Positions 58,547-64,000 of a DNA stretch of 64,000 nucleotides are shown in pieces. The DNA is from Macrolepiota albuminosa. Taxonomy: Eukaryota > Basidiomycota > Agaricomycetes > Agaricales > Agaricaceae. The translations under genes and the position numbers were made by a program. Below the pieces are notes generated by a model. The model had not been told where the DNA came from and did no database searches. It was given only the letters and a program-made list of their open reading frames with translations. Position 1 is the first letter of the stretch. Each line of letters begins with the position of its first letter. The stretch covers positions 186,001-250,000 of the forward strand of contig JAMWFC010000052.1 in NCBI GenBank assembly GCA_027475525.1, written 5' to 3'.

Positions 58547-60940
58547 ATGACTGGCTCTCTTGATCCGGATCCTCCGTTCCCAGCTGCAGACGCAGGTGAC
58601 TTACCTGTGCTTCAGGCTGTGAAGACGCAATCTGCGTCAGCATACCAACCCCCGCCAAAGCGGGACGAAAAGACCCCTCGCGATGTCAGCACGAGCTATG
58701 GAATGCCTGGTGGGCTATCCGTATCACGGATGATGTCCATTGTACGACCTGGTGGAAAACCAGGAGATAGATCCGCGGTCTCAGGAGTGTCGCTGCCAGC
58801 AAGCCAAATGCCCTCACTGATGTATCCGGTATTGCCCGAGAGCTCTTCAGCTCCCTCGGAGGGTCAACCAGACGTTACCCAGTACTCGGGAATGGTACAA
58901 GGCAGCGCGTTTGCGCATAGCACCCCATTCCAGACTGCACCTACGGAACGGCATTTGGAATATGTGGCCAATGCTGCCACTGAACCGGGACCGTCGTCGT
59001 TGACGACACAAGTACAGAAGCAAGGACCAGCAATAGTGGTCAGTAGGGAAGACGACAATGTCGTAAGGTTGGACAAGGCGTTAACAACGCCTGGAAGTCC
59101 AGAGTTGCACCGACGAGCCGGCAAACAGCCGCAAGTGAGGCATGACGGCCTCAGGAGAGTTATGGACTTAGAGTCCGAGTTGGAGTCCTCAGATGATGAG
59201 GAAAGCAAAAGGTCGCATTCGACCTTATCTATCCAGTTGCAGCTAGTATTGGACCGATATCCGGCGGTCGTGAAGGAATCGACGCGAAAGCGTCTTCAGC
59301 TTTATGTAGTGAAGCACTTACAGCTGCTGGCGGCTAGGAGCCACGATGTACCCCGTGCAGATTCGAGTGAATATATCGAATTGTTTGTGCGCATCTTCGA
59401 ACTCGAAGTAGTGGAATACCTTAAGCGCAAAGCGGCACGAGGGTCAGCAGTCTCAACGGCTACTCCAGCCGACTCCGTAGAATGTGAGATGAGTGTGCGC
59501 AGACGAGCGCCACTAATCGCGGATGCGATGGAATTGCTCAATGCGCCTCGTCAGGCTAATGAGTCTCAGCAAGACTACATTCAGCGTCAGAACGCCGCAA
59601 ACCGTCAATGCATTGTTAGCGGAGTGCCTCAGCAGGCATTGTCTGAGGTGGAGACTGTAACGACGACTCCGGCAGAGCCAGAGGCAGCACTTGCAGTGCA
59701 GGAGGTTAAGACACCTCGTAAGCAAGTTACAATCAAGGAAGAGGTGGACGAAGTCCACATTCTTGAGGAGCGAACGCGACCACGACGCGTAGTGCGACGC
59801 GTCCACCTAGTGGACAACTGGAATGAACGCGTCAATTACCAAAGGATACGCAACCAGGACTTGCGCGATCATGGTGAGTCGTTCATTGACGACCAGGGGG
59901 TAGTCTTTGAAGGGCGTGAGGGCGTAACGCCTGTCGATGACATGCGGCGACAATTCGCGGCTCAGACTGCTGAACCGGACAGAGATCCGGGTGGTAGTGA
60001 CGACAGTAGTGGTCACTACGAACGGAGGGAGCCAAATTGTTGCAATCACGACGGTGGAGATCGTGATCGTAGGAATGACGATCAGGACGATAATAATCGT
60101 TGTGACAGGGGCAGGCAGGCTGGTGGATTACCAGCAGAGCAACAAGTGAGGCAACAGCCCACCGCACGGCCGGAAAGAGTGGTCAATGAGCACCTGTTTC
60201 GCAGTCCTCGGGCATTTTCAATGCCTGCACCTCATGATTTGCGTGAAACTACGCCGGGAATGAATGAAGCGGTCAGGATCCATATGGATCATATGCATGA
60301 CCGCCTCACTCGTCTGGTGGATGACTCCCTGGGAGTCAGATTTAAGTTTCCTGCTGGAGTAAGCCCCCGTAAATCCGATGGTAAGCACATACGTGCGTAC
60401 ACTGGAGGACATAGGTTCTCGCAACTGGAGGACTGGGCCATGGACGTGTGCTACCACCTCGCAGCCTGCTGCTATGGTGGAGACGACATGGACCAGGAAA
60501 GGATATTCGTGCTACACGAATTTATGGAAGGAGAGGCTCGGAATTGGTTCCGTCGCCATGTTCTCCACATTAATCGCGACAAATCGCACTGGACATTTAA
60601 AGAGGTCCTGATAGGACTGTATAATCGGTTCGTTAACGCTGCTACGATGCAGGAAGCTCGCGATGCCTTTAGAAAGGCAGTGTATGACGCTAAGACTGGC
60701 GTCCAGACCTTTTATGATGACCTGGTGGGTCATGCACAGAATATGGCCGTCTATCCAGACGAATACACTATCCGTGAGACATTCCTGGACGGAATACCTG
60801 CAGACATGAGGAGAGTGTTGATACGCGACGATAACTTGTCTCCGGAGGTCAATACTGTGACTGAATTTTTGGCGTATGCCATCCGTTATGAGCAGTCGAC
60901 ACGGACTGCAAACCATTATGAGCAGCGTAGTTCACGCTGA
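58547..60940 (+). CDS. Gypsy-3 gag
   Basis: Starts at ATG 58547 (MTGSLDPDPPFPAADAGD), 797 residues to a TGA at 60938-60940. A long disordered, charged N-terminal half precedes the capsid domain in the last 200 residues (FSQLEDWAMDVCYHLAACCY, EFMEGEARNWFRRHVL, FYDDLVGHAQNMAVYP, TFLDGIPADMRRVLI). The N-terminal half is unusually long for gag and could be a separate product. The TGA is in frame with the zinc knuckle part; the codon context fits CGA to TGA. Confidence 0.9.
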   Translation: MTGSLDPDPPFPAADAGDLPVLQAVKTQSASAYQPPPKRDEKTPRDVSTSYGMPGGLSVSRMMSIVRPGGKPGDRSAVSGVSLPASQMPSLMYPVLPESSSAPSEGQPDVTQYSGMVQGSAFAHSTPFQTAPTERHLEYVANAATEPGPSSLTTQVQKQGPAIVVSREDDNVVRLDKALTTPGSPELHRRAGKQPQVRHDGLRRVMDLESELESSDDEESKRSHSTLSIQLQLVLDRYPAVVKESTRKRLQLYVVKHLQLLAARSHDVPRADSSEYIELFVRIFELEVVEYLKRKAARGSAVSTATPADSVECEMSVRRRAPLIADAMELLNAPRQANESQQDYIQRQNAANRQCIVSGVPQQALSEVETVTTTPAEPEAALAVQEVKTPRKQVTIKEEVDEVHILEERTRPRRVVRRVHLVDNWNERVNYQRIRNQDLRDHGESFIDDQGVVFEGREGVTPVDDMRRQFAAQTAEPDRDPGGSDDSSGHYERREPNCCNHDGGDRDRRNDDQDDNNRCDRGRQAGGLPAEQQVRQQPTARPERVVNEHLFRSPRAFSMPAPHDLRETTPGMNEAVRIHMDHMHDRLTRLVDDSLGVRFKFPAGVSPRKSDGKHIRAYTGGHRFSQLEDWAMDVCYHLAACCYGGDDMDQERIFVLHEFMEGEARNWFRRHVLHINRDKSHWTFKEVLIGLYNRFVNAATMQEARDAFRKAVYDAKTGVQTFYDDLVGHAQNMAVYPDEYTIRETFLDGIPADMRRVLIRDDNLSPEVNTVTEFLAYAIRYEQSTRTANHYEQRSSR

Positions 60941-60946
60941 GGACCA

Positions 60947-62047
60947 GTGAACCGTCAGGCAGTGAAGGTGGGAACCTTCCTAGCCAAGCGGATGGAGATG
61001 GAGAACAATTGCAATCCGCGATTCGTGGTTTGCAAGACAATTCCTGGAGGCCAACGGCCTCGATCGAAACCTGCTGGACAATTGCCAGCAAAGGACAGTC
61101 GACCCGTTTCGGGTCAGAATCAAGTAGCACCAAGAGGAGTAGTGGCGCCTGCAGCGCGTATGGCGGGTAAAACTGCTGGAGTTCCAGGAGTGGGCCAGAG
61201 AAGGCCTGCCGGGGACCCCTCAGCGTGCTACAATTGTGGCAGGAGCGGGCACTTTGCTAAGGAGTGTCCTGCCCCTCCTAAGGCACACATCCGAGCGGCC
61301 CACACGGCTGCGGCACCAAGCGATGTCATCAGTGACAACGAGGACAATGAAATTGTCGAGGAAACCGAGGAGGAGCTGCAAGCAGAGGCTGACGGGTCAG
61401 AAGTGGATGACACTGAGAGCGTCCAGATTGATGGCGATGAATATGTCGCAGTGGATGTGTACGACAGTGACTACTATGCTCGTGATGATGAGGAGGAACA
61501 CCTGTTTGCACTGACGGAGTGCCGTGGAGATCAGCGCGTCCGAATGAGACGCGTAACCCTGCAGAAGGCAACTAATAAGTTGCAGCGGCCACACTATACT
61601 CCCGAAGAGAAGGAGTGCCTGGTCACGTATGTTGATGTCAACGGACATCCGGCATGGACGTTGTGGGACTCCGGGAGTACCACTACGGGCATTACGCCCC
61701 AGTTTGCTCACGTCAACGCGATTCGCGTTCATGAACTGGAGGAGCCCTTGATGCTCCAGCTGGGGACTGTGGGGAGTCGCGCTATGGTGCAGTTTGGCGC
61801 GGAGGTGAGAATAAAGACGTCAGGAACGTCGACAAAGGAATACGTGGATATAGCGAATTTTGATCGCTATGACATGATTATCGGTACGCTGTTCATGCGT
61901 AAGAACAAGGTGTCGCTGGATTTCGTGAACGACATGGTCGTTGTGAATGGTACGCCGCTGAAGGCGGAGAAAGTGGTGTTGAACGATACAGATGGTCGTT
62001 TGAGGCGCTATCGCGCAACTGAGAAGCGGCGTGATGAGCGCAACTGA
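60947..62047 (+). CDS. Gypsy-3 zinc knuckle and protease
   Basis: In frame with gag across the TGA. It has a CCHC zinc knuckle (CYNCGRSGHFAKEC, about 61226-61267), an acidic linker (EEELQAEADGSEVDD) and the retropepsin core with LWDSGSTTTG (Asp codon near 61668) and DRYDMIIGTLFMRK. It ends at another in-frame TGA (62045-62047). Confidence 0.9.
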   Translation: MNRQAVKVGTFLAKRMEMENNCNPRFVVCKTIPGGQRPRSKPAGQLPAKDSRPVSGQNQVAPRGVVAPAARMAGKTAGVPGVGQRRPAGDPSACYNCGRSGHFAKECPAPPKAHIRAAHTAAAPSDVISDNEDNEIVEETEEELQAEADGSEVDDTESVQIDGDEYVAVDVYDSDYYARDDEEEHLFALTECRGDQRVRMRRVTLQKATNKLQRPHYTPEEKECLVTYVDVNGHPAWTLWDSGSTTTGITPQFAHVNAIRVHELEEPLMLQLGTVGSRAMVQFGAEVRIKTSGTSTKEYVDIANFDRYDMIIGTLFMRKNKVSLDFVNDMVVVNGTPLKAEKVVLNDTDGRLRRYRATEKRRDERN

Positions 62048-62698
62048 CTAGATGGTCGCAGGAGAGCGACTGTTCAGGAGGTGGAGGACGAACAGGCCCC
62101 ACCGAAAAGCCTGCCGGCTGATTCGCCGGCTATACTGATGACTGAGGAAGAGTTTCAAGGAACTCTGAAGAAGGGGAAGCACCCGGATGTGACTGGGTGT
62201 ACCAATGGAAAGCCTAAACAGGCTGTGCAGTGCAAGAATGAGCGTAGTAAACGCGTGGTGGAGTCGCTGGAATGCCAGCCGACTAGCTCTCGAGTAAAGG
62301 TGGAGGATCTCGTCAAGGACAAGGGATACAGTACGATGGGAACTGTGGGTAGCACTAGGTCGCTAATGGATCGACCAGTGCCTCGGCCAGGAGTGCAATG
62401 GGCGTATGACCCACGAATGCCATGGGAGTGGAACGAGTTGGTAGCGTCAATGGTGACGCAGGCTATGGGAAGTGGGCAAGCGACCCAGACGGGAGAAGTG
62501 TACCGTTACGCACGAGAGGACGAGATATCTGAAACATTGGATATTGTATTTGACGGATTCTCGCTGAAGGCGAGGAGTGTGCAGTCGTCGGCGAGTACGA
62601 CGAGGAAACAACCGGTTGTAAGGTTGAATCCGGGAGACCTCACAGAGGAGCACGTATGTGCCTTACGGGAGCGATTTGAACCAAAGGTTCAGTTGTAA
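62048..62698 (+). CDS. Gypsy-3 protease-RT linker
   Basis: The frame continues after the TGA (EDEQAPPKSLPADSP..) without a recognised domain to NPGDLTEEHV..RFEPKVQ. The stop at 62696 is made by the 77-bp duplication; with one copy it runs straight into the RT. Confidence 0.75.
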   Translation, partial: LDGRRRATVQEVEDEQAPPKSLPADSPAILMTEEEFQGTLKKGKHPDVTGCTNGKPKQAVQCKNERSKRVVESLECQPTSSRVKVEDLVKDKGYSTMGTVGSTRSLMDRPVPRPGVQWAYDPRMPWEWNELVASMVTQAMGSGQATQTGEVYRYAREDEISETLDIVFDGFSLKARSVQSSASTTRKQPVVRLNPGDLTEEHVCALRERFEPKVQL

Positions 62699-62768
62699 GG
62701 TTGAATCCGGGAGACCTCACAGAGGAGCACGTACGCGCCTTACGGGAGCGATTTGAACCAAAGGTTCA
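62615..62768. repeat. 77-bp duplication before Gypsy-3 RT, copies not identical
   Basis: Two adjoining 77-nt copies with two mismatches (GTATGTG against GTACGCG). It creates a false stop and shifts the frame. Confidence 0.95.
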
Positions 62769-64000
62769 ACCACATATAGCACGCGTAGCCAAAGGAAAAG
62801 GCAAGGCTTTGAGCCTTACAGAGGAGGATATTCCTCGATTGCGCCAGCAATGGCAACGGGAGTTCGCTGATATCGTCAATGGAACGAAGGAGGAGCTTCC
62901 TCCGTGGCGGGAGGTTAATCATGAGATCAACCTCATTGACGATAACAAGCAGTACAAGTATCATTTGCCTCGCTGCCCGCGAGCACTTCAGGATCAACTT
63001 CGTGAAAAGACGAATAGATACATAAACGCGAAGTGGTGGGAACCACGACCAGCGGTGCAAGCTGCACCATTGCTTTGTATCCCCAAGAAGGATGGAACGT
63101 TGCGGACGGCATTGGATGCGCAACAGCGCAATGATAATACCGTCAAGGATGTAACACCTCTTCCAGATCAGGAAGTGATACGAGAAGATGTTGTGACAGC
63201 GAAGTATCGGTCGAAAATCGACCTCACAGACGCATACGAACAGGTTCGCATCCACGAAGAGGATATACCGAAGACACTGTTCTCGTCCCTGATGGGGACG
63301 TTCGTGAGTAACATCATGCAGATTGGTGATTGTAATGCACCGGCGACATTTCAGAGGTTAATGACCTCAATCTTCCAAGATTGAGTAACATCATGCAGAT
63401 TGGTGATTGTAATGCACCGGCGACATTTCAGAGGTTAATGACCTCAATCTTCCAAGATGTATCGGGAAGTTTATGCACGTCTATTTAGACGATATATTCA
63501 TATTTTCTGACTCCATTGAGGAGCATGAGCAGCACCTACGAGTCGTATTTGAACGACTACGGAAGGCCAGCCTCTATCTCAAATGGAAGAAGTGCGAGTT
63601 GTACGCAACGAGTATAGATTGTCTCGGTCACGTCATTGACGAGAAGGGCATTCATCCTGATACGAATAAGCTCGACCAAATCCGAGAGTGGTGTACTCCA
63701 CGCACATATAATGATATCCAACGATTTGTCGGACTGGTGAACTATATTGGGACCAAATCCGAGAGTGGCGTACTCCACGCACATATAATGATATCCAACG
63801 ATTTGTCGGACTGGTGAACTATATTGGCAATTTCTTGCCAGACATCACTGCATACACTGGGCCACTTATGGCCATGACCCAGAATGGGTCACCGTTTCAT
63901 TGGAGACCGCTGCATCAGCGGTGTTTTGAGATGATTAAGCGCATATGCGCAAAAACGCCGGTCATCCGGCCAATTGACCCACGCATCGACGAGCCCATCT
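62701..64000 (+). CDS. Gypsy-3 reverse transcriptase, partial
   Basis: HEINLIDDNKQYKYHLPRCP, then AAPLLCIPKKDGTLRTALDAQQRN, KIDLTDAYEQVRI and NAPATFQRLM, the catalytic YLDDIFIFSDS (about 63480-63512), then YATSIDCLGHVIDEKGIHPD and the start of the thumb (NFLPDITAYTGPLMAM). Two 77-bp duplications (63305-63458 and 63674-63827) each break the frame; one copy of each restores it. It continues past the window edge. Confidence 0.93.
63305..63458. repeat. 77-bp duplication in Gypsy-3 RT palm
   Basis: Two adjoining 77-nt copies; repeats SNIMQIGDCNAPATFQRLM just before YLDD. Confidence 0.95.
63674..63827. repeat. 77-bp duplication in Gypsy-3 RT thumb
   Basis: Two adjoining 77-nt copies with one mismatch; repeats the TPRTYNDIQRFVGLVNYIG segment. 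Confidence 0.95.

Larger units (their letters stand above)
58260..64000 (+). mobile_element. Gypsy-3, LTR retrotransposon with very short LTR, runs off the right edge
   Basis: 5' LTR 58260-58435, then gag, zinc knuckle, protease and RT in one reading direction. Apart from three 77-bp duplications and two in-frame TGA codons the frame is continuous from 58547. The RNase H, integrase and 3' LTR lie beyond the window. Confidence 0.92.

Overview
The window looks like a repeat-rich piece of an Agaricomycete (mushroom-forming basidiomycete) genome. The support is short spliceosomal introns (about 45-66 nt, GT..AG, some with CTNAY or TACTAAT branch sites), fungal gene families (secreted acid phosphatase, type-B carboxylesterases, BTB and F-box-like proteins) and a typical basidiomycete transposon load: chromodomain Gypsy elements, a Tnp2/CACTA-like element, a Helitron and a Tc1/IS630-like element. 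I cannot name the species. One 100-N scaffold gap lies at 51849-51948.

Layout. 0.2-2.2 kb: an unrecognised serine-rich gene (minus). About 2.4-19.4 kb: a Tnp2-type DNA element with a transposase gene at the left and a second spliced gene at 16.4-18.9 kb. Its transposase gene is split by a 9.2 kb Gypsy retrotransposon (Gypsy-1, 6033-15277, target duplication GCTGT) whose gag-pol reads on the minus strand. Gypsy-1 also carries a spliced zinc-finger/coiled-coil gene on the plus strand (6960-8683). 19406-22399: a Tc1/IS630-like element with 35-bp inverted repeats and a TA duplication, sitting in a short repeat whose uninterrupted copy is at 2364-2450. 23.6-31.2 kb: host genes (acid phosphatase, a divergent F-box-like/BTB pair, one unrecognised multi-exon gene). 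31.3-38.8 kb: a Helitron with one long Rep-helicase frame. 39.4-45.2 kb: two tandem 15-exon carboxylesterase genes. 45.2-51.8 kb: AT-rich, gene-poor DNA with a decayed gene and a 563-bp hAT-type MITE with an 8-bp target duplication. 51.9-57.3 kb: a decayed Gypsy (Gypsy-2). 58.0-64.0 kb: a solo LTR and then a third Gypsy (Gypsy-3) running off the right edge.

The strongest cross-cutting signal is technical. Eighteen head-to-tail duplications all have a period of exactly 77 bp, nearly all inside repeats. Wherever a gene is involved, dropping one copy restores the frame (77 is not a multiple of 3). These look like untrimmed k=77 overlaps left by a short-read graph assembly, so many 'broken' transposon genes here are probably less broken in the organism. 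A second layer of damage, CGA-to-TGA stops in several elements, looks biological (C-to-T change at CpG).

The most interesting biology is the antisense, intron-bearing gene inside Gypsy-1. Next are the nested insertion history with readable target duplications, the new hAT MITE, and the esterase pair in which one copy seems to have lost a splice donor.
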